Source: Amia ocellicauda
Taxonomy: Eukaryota > Chordata > Actinopteri > Amiiformes > Amiidae
Assembly: GCF_036373705.1 (NCBI RefSeq)
Contig: NC_089867.1
Location: 24,981,823 to 25,045,822, forward strand
Length of the DNA: 64,000 nucleotides
Reading direction: 5' to 3'
The position numbers and the translations under genes were made by a program. The notes below the pieces were generated by a model that saw nothing but the letters and a program-made list of their open reading frames with translations, made no database searches and was not told the DNA's origin. This document shows positions 1 through 12,675 of this stretch, in pieces. The stretch's first letter is position 1. Each line of letters begins with the position of its first letter.

Positions 1-835
1 TTGGTCATACACTCCATTCATAAAGTATGTAAATAATCATCATAATACCTTCACACACTTCCTTCCGAATTCATAGCCAGGGTGTTAGTGAAAAGCCCGG
101 TACCCTCCTATAGGCCGCCGTACGAGCCTGTAACTCGCCGTGCTTGTCTGTTTGCCATTGTCCTGAATATCTCCTCTCTCCTTTGCAAGCTTACATGGAT
201 AGCCTTGAAGGTAATGTGGCTTTATTGTGTGTTCATTGTGTTGAAATGCTCGTCCCCAAGTCGATATGCTGCCCCTGGAGGCAGTGAGAGTGTCTTTATA
301 AAAAAAACACACACAATACAAACAGGGTGAATTTGTTTTAGATTTTTCTTGGTATTTATCAAACCATTTCAGTTACTCGTGAAATTAAAACAATCTGTAA
401 ATAACTCATTATTTATTTACCAGATGTGCCAGTACACATGGGAAGAACAGCCCACAATACAAAACAAGCTCAATATGCCCTCCTCTATTAAAACAACACG
501 TTCAAGTCAGATAATGCAATATGTCCATGCAGGGAAGGACCCCCGACGCAGTGGCTTGTGGAGGATGCATGGGATTGTCCGGAGTGATACCAAGGCCACT
601 GTATTTGTCACCATAACCATCTAATGTTGCCAAATTTAATTCCTAATACGTACCCAACGTCTCCTCAAATATCGGTTCAGAGACGGCAGAGATCATGAAA
701 ATACGAGTGACTGAAATGGTTTGATAAGTAAAACATAAACAATAAAGCAATGAAACGTCACCCTGCTTGATCAGAAACGCAGCGCTCCCTGCGGTGAGCC
801 ACTCTGGTAACGCTGTGCCTCCTGTGCCCCGGCAG
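1..835 (+). other. camta1: CAMTA1 intron (upstream part)
   Basis: No coding signal. The segment ends in the acceptor CCCCGGCAG at 827-835. The first 350 bases include a stretch that shares two 10-mers with the last CAMTA1 intron (see findings). Confidence 0.6.
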
Positions 836-3800
836 TATGCACTTTATAAGAAGATGACGCAGGCCGCCATCCTTATCCAGAGTAAATTCCGCAGCTACCA
901 CGAGCAGAAGAAGTTCCAGCAGAGCCGGCGTGCCGCCGTGCTCATCCAGCAATACTACCGCAGCTACAAGGAGTTCGGCCGGCTGAGGCCCCACCGCCGA
1001 GCCACAGCCGCAGCGCTTGTCCAGCACAGACTCAGGTACAGCACACACACAGTACGGCACACACACACACACAGTACAACACACACACAGTATGACACAC
1101 ACAGTACAGCGCACACGCACAGTACGGCACACACACACAGTACGACACACACACACACACAGTACGACACACACACAGTACAGCACACACACACAGTACG
1201 GCACAGACTCAGGTGCAGTGTCTGCGCTAAACTATGACAAGAGTTAACACTACAACACTGTATGTCTACAGAAATGTATGTAATCTGTAATGTGTCCTTA
1301 GGAAGTCAGCAAATATGAGTATGTTTGATACACAGAAGTGATATAGTGATTTATTTTTGCGTTAAGAAATGTAAGACAGACTTGGATAAGGCCGTAGGAT
1401 CTCGTTGTAAGTGTTTAAGTGTTCCAGCAGCAGAATTGTAGAAGCAGGAGCAGGGCTTTCTAATGAAGCGTCTTTAGTGGGTTCAGGGGTTAGGATGCGG
1501 AAACACAGCCCGGGTGTGCAGAGCGCCCAGCCTGACTCGCACCCTGTGTGTCTGTTCCAGAAGTAGTCTGCTCACCAAGAAGCAGGACCAGGCTGCGCGC
1601 AAGATCATGAGGTTTCTGCGCCGCTGCCGCCACAGGTGAGCCCTCGCCCCCCCCGCAGGCCCCCGGCCGCCACAACACCCTCCCCTGCCCCCTCCCTCCT
1701 GTCCGCACCCCCGTCCCCAGATGACAGTGGGACTCAGACACAGACACGAGACGTGCCGGTGTGGGGGGTGGGGGGCAGGCACAGAGTCATCCACCTGCAT
1801 ATTCCTATTTCTGAATTCTCGTTTACTTTGGCTGTTGTCTCCGATGACGGAACGCAGTGGGGGTCCCTGCCCTCGTCCCGAGTCGCCCCCATCTCTCTGT
1901 TCAATAGTCCCATCGTCAATACACCTTGAACAGATGCCCAGTAGCAGAAAGTCTTCGTCATTTTTTTTTAAACAATGTCACCTGAAACATCTGTGATTCC
2001 AGAAAACGAATATATAAGGGTCCCTTAAAAGCTCTTACACACCTTGATCAGATTGCTTCTCCTTACCGTTTATACGTGACCGCTTTTCATGTGATTTAAA
2101 TCAGTTATTTCAATGTCACGGAGATGTAGATGTGACAGAAGACGGATTTGATTAATTGGTTTAATTTATTTGCCGGCGTTTAATGCTGTAGAGGCCTTAA
2201 CCCTTCAACTTCCTGTGGAAAACAGTAACCCCTCGAGAAGATGGATCTGTGCGTGTACAGTGGGGGGGGAAAAGTATTTGATCTCCTGCTGATTTTGTAC
2301 ATTTGCCCACTGACAAAGAAATGATCAGTCTATAATTTTAATGGTAGGTGTATTTTAACAGTGAGAGAATAACAACAAAAAACGCATTTAAAAAAAGTTA
2401 TAAATTGATTTGCATGTTAATGAGGGAAATAAGTATTTGATCCCCTATCAATCAGCAAGATTTCTGGCTCCCAGGTGTCTTTTATACAGGTAACGAGCTG
2501 AGATTAGGAGCACTCTCTTAAAGGGACTCTCCTAATCTCAGCTCGTTACCTGTATAAAAGACACCTGTCCACAGAAACAATCAATCAATCAGATTCCAAA
2601 CTCTCCACCATGGCCAAGACCAAAGAGCTGTCCAAGGATGTCAGGGACAAGATTGTAGACCTACACAAGGCTGGAATGGGCTACAAGACCATCGCCAAGC
2701 AGCTTGGTGAGAAGGTGACAACAGTTGGTGCGATTATTCGCAAATGGAAGAAACACAAAATAACTGTCAGTCTCCCTCGGTCAGGGGCTCCATGCAATAT
2801 CTCACCTCGTGGAGTTTCAATGATCATGAGAACAGTGAGGAATCAGCCCAGAACTACACGGGACGATCTTGTTAATGATCTCAAGGCAGCTGGGACCATA
2901 GTCACCAAGAAAACAATTGGTAACACACTACGCCGTGAAGGACTGAAATCCTGCAGCGCCCGCAAGGTCCCCCTGCTCAAGAAAGCACATGTACAGGCCC
3001 GTCTGAAGTTTGCCAGTGAACATCTGAATGATTCAGAGGAGAACTGGGTGAAAGTGTTGTGGTCAGATGAGACCAAAATCGAGCTCTTTGGCATCAACTC
3101 AACTCGCCATGTTTGGAGGAGGAGGAATGACCCCAAGAACACCATCCCCACCATCAAACATGGAGGTGGAAACATTATGCTTTGGGGGTGTTTTTCTGCT
3201 AAGGGGACAGGACAACTGCACCGCATCAAAGGGACGATGGACGGGGCCATGTACCGTCAAATCTTGGGTGAGAACCTCCTTCCCTCAGCCAGGGCATTGA
3301 AAATGGGTCGTGGATGGGTATTCCAGCATGACAATGACCCAAAACACACAGCCAAGGCAACAAAGGAGTGGCTCAAGAAGAAGCACATTAAGGTCCTGGA
3401 GTGGCCTAGCCAGTCTCCAGACCTTAATCCCATAGAAAATCTGTGGAGGGAGCTGAAGGTTCGAGTTGCCAAACGTCAGCCTCGAAACCTTAATGACTTG
3501 GAGAGGATCTGCAAAGAGGAGTGGGACAAAATCCCTCCTGAGATGAGTGCAAACCTGGTGGCCAACTACAAGAAACGTCTGACCTCTGTGATTGCCAGCA
3601 AGGGTTTTGCCACCAAGTACTAAGTCGAAGAGGTCAAATACTTATTTCCCTCATTAACATGCAAATCAATGTATAACTTTTTTGAAATGCGTTTTTCTGG
3701 ATTTTTGTGTTGTTATTCTGTCTCTCACTGTTAAAATACACCTACCATTAAAATTATAGACTGATCATTTCTTTGTCAGTGAGCAAACGTACAAAATCAG

Positions 3801-4209
3801 CAGGGGATCAAATACTTTTTCCCTCACTGTACCGAAGTATTTTGCATGGACCCAGGAGTAATTGAACCCTCGAATCCTGGATGGGGATTCCAGATCGCCG
3901 TTCTGTTTCACGTGACTTTGTCTGCTTTCATGGGCTTTCCATTGTGCGTCCATTTGAGTGCCGTCTCTTCACTGAGGGAGCTGGTGAGTTTGCAGTTTAG
4001 ATTTGCCCGACGCCCAGCTGGCCTCTCACCGTCGCCACCGGCCATCTCTGTAGGGAAGAGGTAGAGTCCCCCCCACCCTGTATCTCGCCCTCCCCTCCAC
4101 CTCCTCCTGTGCTAATAGCTGTCTGGTGTTGTTTTGCTGTCAATGCGAAGCCCCTTGATGGACCATAGACTGTTCAAGCGGGTGAGTGCAGCCTTAGCAA
4201 CTTAGTTCC

Positions 4210-4246
<37 letters not shown>

Positions 4247-6154
4247 TCCTCTCTCTCTCTCTACCTCCATTCTTCCCTCTGTTCCTCTCCCTTTCTTCCT
4301 TCACTGTTGCTTGATGCCTGCTTGCATGACGGCTGCGGACTGGAACCACTGGTGGACTGAGACCTGATTGAGAGCAGCGGCGATAGTTAACTAACCACAG
4401 TACACGAATGACAGTGACACAACCACACTAACCAAAGCACCTCCTTATGGTTTTTGTTTTCAAGTTATTTTCATTTGATTATTTTTCTGTTCTTTAGTTT
4501 CTCTCTCTTGTTTTGTTTACAACAGTTTATTTCCTTAAATGCATATTTAAAGAAACAGAGTTGTTGGATGATTTATTTTTACCTTGTTGCATGATTGGTT
4601 GACGAATAGGGGCCTTGCTTCTTTACTTCTAGGCATGCTCAGAATGATGTCACTTCCTGTGTGGGCAGGATGTTTTTTCCCCCCCACCTGGCTGCCTGTT
4701 TCCTTTATTGTTTTGCCTGGCGGGCAGCGGGAAGGGGAACAGCTCCTTCCCTCATGGCTTCTGCTTTTCTTTTCTACACCGTTCGATCTGTACAGGCCTC
4801 ACGCTGTAGAGGTGGGGGGGCCGCAGTGGGACTGGTGATCTGAGGGGGCACACACTGACTGTACAATGTGCAGAGAGAAAGGCCAGGCTCAGCCGATCAG
4901 GGCCCTTGTTTCCCCCATCGCCAATGACCCAGATCAAGTGCCAATGGGCCTCTTATTGATCCACTAAGACAAACAGATGCCCCTGGTGGCAGGAGGTGTG
5001 CAGACTGCTCCATTACAGCCAGGGCAGTCTGGTGTAGCTCAGGTATACCAACGTGCATCCTGGTTCATTGCTGGAAGCCAGGTAAGACACTTCAATGCAC
5101 TGGGATGGGCGTTGGAAGAATCTATATTTTCAGCAACAGTTATGTAAAGAAACAATAGCCGTAAAACATAAAAATACATCTTTTTAGCAATTAAATAGTT
5201 TCAGAATTCATTAACAAAAAGCAGGAACGCAGAGGTTGCTGCCACTACGACGAGGCATCAGCTTGTGCCCTACAGAGACATCACCACTGCAATCCCCCCC
5301 ACCGTCATCGTTTAAACTGCCACAGGCGCCGCGTTCCAGACACTCTGAGCTGCTATTCCTCAGCGTCTGCAGTAAAGCTGGCCATTGGTCTTGTCCTACA
5401 GGAAAAGGCTCGTCCTGGATTCTCACTTCCTGTCCAGGATGGGGTTCCCCTGGGTACAGTTCCAGGTCCCCCATGAAAAAACAAGATTTTTTTATTTCAG
5501 GGCTTGATATTTTTGTTGGCGTTTCCTACATCACTATTCCCTTTCCTTTTTTAAGCCATTTATAAGGCAGACCGGCCTCCTTACATCATCTCCCGTATAC
5601 ATTTTGTCCACACCGATCAATGGAAATAAACACAAAGAGCGCGTCCACAGTCTCAGTTTAGGATTAGCGTTGCACGTATTGTCCAATGCTCAATCCCAGC
5701 TGATCATCCTTTAACCCGTTCACAGACGCCAGCTCCATCTCACAACCTACAAACCCAGCGATCCCGGTCTCAGAGCACCCACTTATTGTATGGAGAAATT
5801 TGGAAATTAAAATCGCAGTTTTCGGGCTGTGTACGTATTGCGGCTCTTTGGTTCTAGATATTTCTCCATTTAAAAAAGTGGACTTTATGTTAAAGCAGAT
5901 GTAAACGACGCTGGAGAGCTGATGGGCAATAACAAAGTGACACTAGTCAAGGACAGATGTGTCGTTCCAGACCACCCCATTGCCCTCGGTTTCAGTGGGA
6001 TGAGGGCGCCTGTGGATCCCAGCTTGTTTTGTCGGTAGTGAAAAGTGCGAGAGCTGTGTGCATGAGGCCGCCGTATGTGTCTGTTACCTTCATGTTGCCT
6101 TGTCTCCATTTTGTTTTCCAGAGTGAAAGAATTGAAAAAGGACAGGGAACATGA
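836..6154 (+). CDS. camta1: CAMTA1, last four coding exons (partial gene)
   Basis: C-terminus of calmodulin-binding transcription activator 1, a nuclear CG-1/TIG/ankyrin/IQ transcription factor; the upstream exons lie left of the window. Exons: 836-1035, 1561-1635, 4151-4181 and 6122-6154 (TGA 6152-6154), giving 112 residues. Every junction has GT-AG and the phases agree (2, 2, 0). The first exon starts [20 protein letters not shown] and carries calmodulin-binding IQ repeats ([34 protein letters not shown]). The second encodes [20 protein letters not shown]. The 31-nt exon encodes [11 protein letters not shown], and the last ends [10 protein letters not shown], which is the tail I know from vertebrate CAMTA1 and which separates it from CAMTA2. 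Retention of the intron after 1635 would stop translation at once (CRHR, TGA). A Tc1 transposon sits in the intron before the 31-nt exon. VAMP3 and PER3 downstream match human 1p36. Confidence 0.93.
1036..1215. repeat. CA-rich microsatellite with AGTAC interruptions
   Basis: Alternating ACAC runs broken by AGTACGGC, AGTACAAC and AGTATGAC begin a few bases after the donor of the IQ-motif exon of CAMTA1. The repeat gives long open frames on both strands with Thr-His or Cys-Val periodicity; these are not genes. Confidence 0.9.
2472..2567. repeat. Perfect 39-bp hairpin upstream of the transposase start
   Basis: Arms at 2472-2510 and 2529-2567 are exact reverse complements (left arm begins CAGGTGTCTTTTATACAGG), separated by 18 bp. 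The hairpin lies inside the transposon, between the left terminal repeat and the transposase ATG. Confidence 0.95.
2610..3623 (+). CDS. Tc1-like transposase, full length and uninterrupted
   Basis: A protein of 337 aa that would cut and paste the host element. The N-terminus ([20 protein letters not shown], residues about 1-50) is the paired-like helix-turn-helix that binds the terminal repeats. A second DNA-binding segment follows with the RKW-KHK basic stretch. The catalytic DDE triad is visible: Asp in LWSDETK, Asp in FQHDNDPKH, and Glu in NPIENLW, with 34 residues between the last two (DD34E). The [12 protein letters not shown] glycine-rich box is present. Length and motif spacing match active fish Tc1 transposases and no stop or frameshift is seen. 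The start follows CCACC, a good Kozak context. Confidence 0.97.
   Translation: MAKTKELSKDVRDKIVDLHKAGMGYKTIAKQLGEKVTTVGAIIRKWKKHKITVSLPRSGAPCNISPRGVSMIMRTVRNQPRTTRDDLVNDLKAAGTIVTKKTIGNTLRREGLKSCSARKVPLLKKAHVQARLKFASEHLNDSEENWVKVLWSDETKIELFGINSTRHVWRRRNDPKNTIPTIKHGGGNIMLWGCFSAKGTGQLHRIKGTMDGAMYRQILGENLLPSARALKMGRGWVFQHDNDPKHTAKATKEWLKKKHIKVLEWPSQSPDLNPIENLWRELKVRVAKRQPRNLNDLERICKEEWDKIPPEMSANLVANYKKRLTSVIASKGFATKY
4218..4262. repeat. (CT)n microsatellite
   Basis: Run of TCTCTC just downstream of the 31-nt CAMTA1 exon, within the last intron. Confidence 0.85.
4263..6121 (+). other. camta1: Last CAMTA1 intron
   Basis: No coding exon recognised. The intron ends with the acceptor TTTTGTTTTCCAG at 6109-6121. 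Several short open frames here have no family resemblance. Confidence 0.6.
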
Positions 6155-7885
6155 GACCTTGCCGAAGAGCCCCCTCACGATGTGACATCACTTTTCCAGA
6201 CTTTTTTCTTTTCCGTTTATACCAGAGACATTTTACGAGAGGAAAAAAAACAAACAAACACTCAAAACAAAGGGAAAAACAAAACAAAATGAATTCAATG
6301 AACACACTGCGGTTGTCACTACGGTAGCCTCAACGGATTCTACTCTTGCGACTTAAAACAGTGTTATTTTTTTTCCTTTCTTATTCCTTTCTTTTGTTTT
6401 TTCTTTTCGGGGGAACGTGGCCAAGTCCCGCGGAATTTTAAACTCTACAAATGAAGGAAAGAAAAAAACAAACATTTATCTTCATGGCATTTTTTGCACT
6501 TTTTCATGGATTGATTTTTCTTTTCTTTTTTTTTCGGGAGCAAAAAAAAAAAATTATATATATATATATATAATCCTGAACTGGGGTCCTCGTGGTCCCT
6601 GGAGAGAGCTGGAGAGGGGATAGAGAAGCTCAAAGGTGGAAGGTCACTGAAAATATGGAATTGGTGCGGGAAATCATATTGGGACCTGCTTCTGATGATC
6701 ATTTTATGGTTTTGCAAAAAGTGACTGATTTGAAGAGGAAAAAAAAGAAGACATGAACCAAAAATAGTTGGCGTATATTCACGCTTTTTATAACCACGCA
6801 CACTCCCGTACACTCCCAGGCAAACGCACCATAATCAAACATCTTAATTTACTGTTATTTGGCCCTCGTCCCTGTCAGTCAATCAGAAAGGGGTGGGGCT
6901 GTATATGAATGTAGGCGGGGCGTGGGCACAGATGGGTGGGGCCTATCGAACAGATGATCTTGATTGGTTTTGTTTTGGGGGTGGGTGGGAGGCGGGGTCA
7001 AATCCAAGAATAGGGTTTGCCCTTGTTGTTTTTTTATGGCAAAATCAATGTTTTTTGTTTTTGAAGCTGTTGTTTTTAGTATTATGGTTTCATCCACCTC
7101 ATTATTAATTTTTTATTTCATTTTTTTTTACCGCTAGCCTGCCTTCTGTGAGTCCTGTGTTGTTGAATTAATTCTATTAGTACAAAATCAAAACTAAGAA
7201 AAAAAAAATGCATGTGTGTGGGCAGAAAAAACGATGTCTCTTGCGTGCTTTTGAAAATTAGGTTTTGTTTTTTTATGTGCGTTAAAATATTGTGGCGTCA
7301 CCCATGTTCCAACCGCCCCCCCTCCCCCCCACTCATACCCAGCACTTTATTTATTATTAATATAATGATCATTATTTTTTATGTTTTGGTTTGTTACTAT
7401 TTTTGAATTCGCCTTATTTCATTGTTTTTGAAAATGGAAAGTGAGGAGTTTTTATTTTTTATTCGTAGCGTTTCTGTGAGCTTTTGTTTTGTTTCTCTAG
7501 TTCTCGTTTTTCTTTTTGTGTCGTTTTGATTATGATATGGATGGTTATCGTTCTTATGTTTTAAATGAACTTCAGAAGCTGTGAAAGGCTTTTGAAGGGA
7601 AGATCACAAACATTGCCTTGACTTAATAGGGGCCTCTAGTGGGGCCCCTATGCTAGTCCCTAAACAGGGGGAAAGACAAATCCATATTTTTGACTATTGA
7701 GCGGTTTCTGTATATAAAGAAGGTAGACGGTACGTGGAGATAAACATTTATCCGAAGGGGATTGTATTTAAAAAAAATATATATTATTTTATTCATAAAA
7801 AATGGGACAATAACATGGTTAGCGACAAAAAAAAGAATATTTGTATAGTTTTGTTTGAATGCCCAAGAAGAATGGTTGTATTGTT

Positions 7886-7902
7886 TGTACATATTGTAAA
7901 TA
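7886..7902 (+). promoter_or_regulatory. Paired Pumilio-type elements in the CAMTA1 3'UTR
   Basis: TGTACATA (7886-7893) and TGTAAATA (7895-7902) are both exact matches to the PUF consensus TGTANATA and are separated by one base. They lie about 35 bp before an ATTAAA polyadenylation-like signal. Confidence 0.5.
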
Positions 7903-10900
7903 TCTGGGACAAAAAAAGAGCTATGTGCATGAAAATTAAAGACATGAACAAACAAAGATAAAAAAAAAAAATACAGCATTAGTGGCTATGGTCTGTAAAA
8001 TGATTACAAAAAAATATTTCACTATAAGAGTATTTTATTTTAAATGTTCTTTAAAAGAGCATTTTGCTAAAGCATGACCTTATTGCAAAAAAACTGTATT
8101 TAGAGTTAGGAAAAAAAAAAGGCAAAATTATCTTACTGAAGACAAAAAAGGTTATGTTTACATTTTTGTTTTGGGCTACCAAGAATTTACTCTTTTTTGC
8201 CAATGGTGCCAAGTAATGTGAATGCTATATTGCTTAACAAGAGAATTACGTTATAATCTTTGCAGAGCAGATAATCATAAGAGAAAAATATACTAGCATT
8301 AATACCATGAACGAAAAGTCACACCACTACCAACCAATGAATAAACACACCAGAGCAATTCACACACAGTGCAGAGGAAGGAGGCCTTTCGACAGAAGAG
8401 TCTCTTCCGTTTCTCATCCATTTTCATTGGTGTTAAAAAACCCACGACAAACACGACAAAACAGACACGGACGGACAGACGGACGTGTATGCTATTGCAC
8501 GAGACACAAAAACAAATCAATAAAGGAAGAATCACATGCACAAAAAGACAGGAACACTCTCTCACACACGCACACACACATAACAACCATCAGGAGAGAT
8601 TTCTTTCAAATCCGTAACCAGAAAGTTGCGATGGCGGGTGGGTGGGTGACAAGGGGTTGTGGTGTTGTGGTATTTCTCTATAACGGGTGCTGTAAATAGC
8701 AGTCTTGGACCCAGGGAACTCCAGCCCTCCACATTTTCACATATATCTTCAATCTCCGGCAGTGCCCAGGGTGTGTGTAAGTGTTCCCCGAACGCGGCGG
8801 GAGTTCGTGGCGGTGTTCATGCAGACGCCACTCTGGTCAGAAGCAGATCTCACTGGCTGTCTCCGTGTCAATGCTCGCCTCTTTCTCTAAAGAGGGGGAC
8901 GACACTTTATGAGCCCCCCAAAACGTGAGTTCGCCTGGTGCTCCTAGCAGTTGCCTCTTACTGTTTTTCTGGCTTTTTAGTGAGTGGTCAGGGTAGGGTA
9001 GCACTGATAAGAGCGCACAAGATCTTGATCAGATAATAGTCCTACTTTAATTAAGGCCGGGATCTTTTCCTCCGCCTCCAGTTGATGTGATGTGTAGCCC
9101 TTCTCATTCTGTTAAGACGTTGAGCCTGGAGTTATCCCAGTCAGACCCGGGGATGACTAATCACACAGGCAAAACAGGCATCAGATATAGAAGGAGGCCG
9201 CTGTGTGAATGGCACAGGCTTAAATGGGATGAAATCGGCCGCCGACGATAGGTTTGACGTAGCAGAACAGGCTCTTAAGGTCATCTGGGGATGTAGTTCA
9301 TTCTCCAATTACATGGAGGAGTCAGCTTAGAGTGACTCATTTAGAGTGAAGAAAACAGATTCCACAGTGGGTAAGGCCCTGAGAGTCCAGACAGGGGCGC
9401 ACAGGCCAAGACTGCGTCAACAAGTGCCATTGTTCTGCAGCTACGCAGTCCTGTAGCGGAGACAGAAAATGTCATTCAGTACGGGCACAGTCATTTAGTA
9501 ACTGGAACCCTTGGTTAAAAACAAGATTTTGTATGAATAGGTTAAGTAAAAACAATAAATGAATAGAACAATATCTGAGGGGGAAAAATAAAAGTTTGTG
9601 GCATAATTATTTATCTGGAAAGTTAATTTGCATTGCAGCTTCACAAAGAATGGTGCTACAGTACAGAGGAAGGGAAAGAGGAAAGAGGAGGCTGGCTTGG
9701 TTATAAGATAAAAACACAAAACCCTAACCCTCTCCAGAGTTTCCACACTGCATCCAAACCGTGGGCTGGGGTTCCCACCTGTCCAAGGCTGTTATCTCTT
9801 CGGGCTTTTACCAGCCGGTAGCCCTTTTCAAAAGACCAAGGCAACACTCAGCGACGCTCACGGGGGGGGCCTGGGTTGAGTTGACCAGGATCTGCCCCGG
9901 TTAACAGGACGGCCCTGTAGAAGGATTTGTCACAACGTTTCTGAGGTGCTAAAAACTGGCAGCCTGTCGCAATGGAGGCTGGGAGGGGTGGCACTACAGC
10001 GAGTCTACGATTGCCTAAAAAAATTAAATACCGCACACTCTGGTGTCAGTAGGGGGGGGAGAAGGGCTGGGGTCGTCCAGAGGTCGCAGTGGTCTCTTGG
10101 GGAAAAAATGACCCCCTGAATAAAGCACGTACGAGAGCGCAAACAGAGCAAATTCACCGCCGTGCATCGGCATGAGGGTTCAACCGCAGGCAGCTGGGCC
10201 GCAGTTCTGACCCCAGTGCGTGCTTGACAGTGAGGCCGAGGTTGGTAATATGAGAGGAATCGGGGCTAAAATGTGACTGATGATGGTGAAACAAATGGAA
10301 AACGGAGGTATTGAGCGGGGATGTCAGCGTTGCCCTGGTGTTGAGAAGGGATTGCCGAGCTGCGGTGGAAAGCGGAGTTGTGGGAACGGGGTGTAAACGA
10401 ATGTGCTGTCAGTGACGGTGAAAACGGATATACCAGCTGTATCTGCGGGATCGCACGGGGAAGAGAGCAATCCCGCATTTCTTTGTTTCGTTTCTTTCCG
10501 TTCTTTCTTTTTTCTTTCTCTGTACATGGTACGTTTCTTCTGTTCTCCGGGAGGGTTACGTGAAGAATGACTTTGTTTTCCTTATCTTTCTTCTTCTTCT
10601 TCTTCTCCTTCTCCTGCCTCTTCTTTCCTTGATTTTGTAACTTTTTTATGTTCTATTGTGGTCCATTGCAGAGGCTTGATACGTAAACCCTTTCCCGAAA
10701 GCGTTTACGTAGAGAGTACCTTGCCATATCCATACAGCGACGACGCATGCAACGTGTTTAAAGGAAACTAAAAACAAAAGAAAGAAATCCAACAATACAA
10801 AAAGGTCCAATCCAAACATCGTCCATTGCCAACCTGAAAATCTATTCGGATCTGGCAGTATTAGGAGAACAAAAAACGGTGAAATTATAGTGTCCTTCCC

Positions 10901-12675
10901 ACAGCGAAAATCAAAAGACGATTCATCACGTGAAATCAGTTGAGACCCCTCTTTACAAACCATGCAGGGGTTCCAATTCGTCCAATTGGGTTTCCATTGT
11001 CCTGTTCAGATTCTCCCGCATTGATCCGCGTGGCGCGATGGTTCCGGAACGCCATCGCGCCCTTCAACACTCTGGAAGGTGTTTCTTTTGCTTCCCCGAT
11101 TGGATTTCTCCGCCCTTTTGGGGAAAAACCAGAGAGAGGATTACACTAACACACAATTTCCGTCGATTGTTGCCTTGCATTCATCTGTGTGGTAGCAGTT
11201 AAGGGGGTCAGCTATTTCATATTGCCTGGGGGACTGAGAAGGTCTTATACACTTGCATGGGTAACCTAGATAACCGGGCGTCTGAGCAGCGCCCAAAGCA
11301 TGCCTATTTCTCTAGTATCGGTAGACAGATAGACTTGTTCAAAGACTTATTGTTCTGTAAACGGAGAACGCAGGTTTGATGTGCTGCAGATCTCGAGAAA
11401 GACGGAGGGTTCCTTATGCAAGGCAGACGGGATAATGTTAAGAAGAAGAGAAACATTAAAGTAAAAGATACCAACGTCAGTATTCTTGTGCCAGGCTTTT
11501 GGGGAACAGCAGGAGTTTTTGTAAGACTTTTTAACGATTATTTCTTTCTCCAATCCAGATAGTGTTCTTCCAAACTTCCAAACACCTAAAACAGGTCGAG
11601 CCAATGATAGCGAAGAGATGCGACACACACAGCGCACGCACGCACACACCGACACGCTTCTAGACGCATAGGAGGGTTAGTGTTACGCAGTACGAAGTGA
11701 AATCCACGTGTTGAAGGAGTCAGTTCGCCTCCCTTTTGAAGTATTGCTGAGGGTGCCAAAGGACCGGAGGGGAGGGGAGACCTGGAGCTCGAAATGTGCG
11801 TTTGGTAGAGATGCCCTATATCCACAGTTTGAGTAAAATTCAGTCATGTGTCTGGAGTGAGTGGCCCTTAACACAATATTATTGTTATTGTGTGTTTCTG
11901 TGGCTGGTGCCTTGATTTCTAGGTACCTCGTGCTGAAATACAGAATTGCATTAATAAATGTACACAATTCTATAATTAAAACATGATTACATCACAAGTA
12001 TGGTGGAATAAACATTACAGAGGGGGTGAGGGGAATTTGGTTATTTTTTTAACAGCCCAAATATGATAGATCAGGTTTACTTTGTATTGTTGCAAACTTG
12101 GCCAACTTTTTGAGCACAGAAATGTAAAACTGCCAACGCTCTCGAACGATTTGCATTGTGCGAACAATGTGCGAAGATTTGCATTGTGCTATGTTCCTCT
12201 TCTGAGCGGCTGGGATGTCATCCAAGGCAGGATGATCCTTCACTCTCAGAGGTGTAGAAAAATCCCCAAAACAAACCAGGCATCCACTCCTCCCCTCCCG
12301 AACCCCGTCCCAAAACAAAGCAGGTGAGGTTAGTTGGGAACCGGAGCAGAGAACCACAGTGCAAGGCTTTCCACTTATGGACACAGAGCAATAAACTTTT
12401 TTTTAGAGTGGAGATCTCTAGATCTATAGAAGAAAAAAATATATATTAAAAAAGAAAAAAAAATCGAACACACGTAGTTGACTTCCTCTTATGCAATTGC
12501 CAGTATTGCGAGACGGGGCGTTCAGTAGTTTACGGACATTGATATCATAAAACCCCTGGCCTAGCTGCACGTTTTCATCATTTCCAAATCAAAAAAGAAA
12601 AAGATAAAAAAAAAAGATATGGCCCTGCTCTTTTACAAGGCGGTGGCCCCCAACACTTTGCATGTAAAATTAGTG

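Larger units (their letters stand above)
2258..3829 (+). mobile_element. Complete Tc1/mariner DNA transposon
   Basis: An element of 1,572 bp with TA target duplications at 2256-2257 and 3830-3831. The ends are inverted, CAGTGGGGGG on the left and CCCTCACTG on the right, and similarity continues inward for about 200 bp on each side. Inner repeats around 2430-2455 and 3630-3665 contain AAATACTTATTTCCC-type motifs in opposite orientation, as in fish Tc1-like elements of the IR/DR type. It carries one intact transposase gene. It lies in the CAMTA1 intron before the 31-nt exon, in the same orientation as the gene. Intact termini, TSD and ORF suggest a young insertion. Confidence 0.97.

Noticed and set aside
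758-1247. Long open frames over the CAMTA1 IQ exon and the adjacent repeat, both strands
   Set aside because: They read through a CA microsatellite; the real exon ends at the donor at 1036 and the minus-strand frames are Cys-Val repeat artefacts.
5030-5075. tRNA-like A box (TAGCTCAGGT) and partial B box
   Set aside because: The B box is poor and no cloverleaf can be drawn; at most a very old SINE trace.
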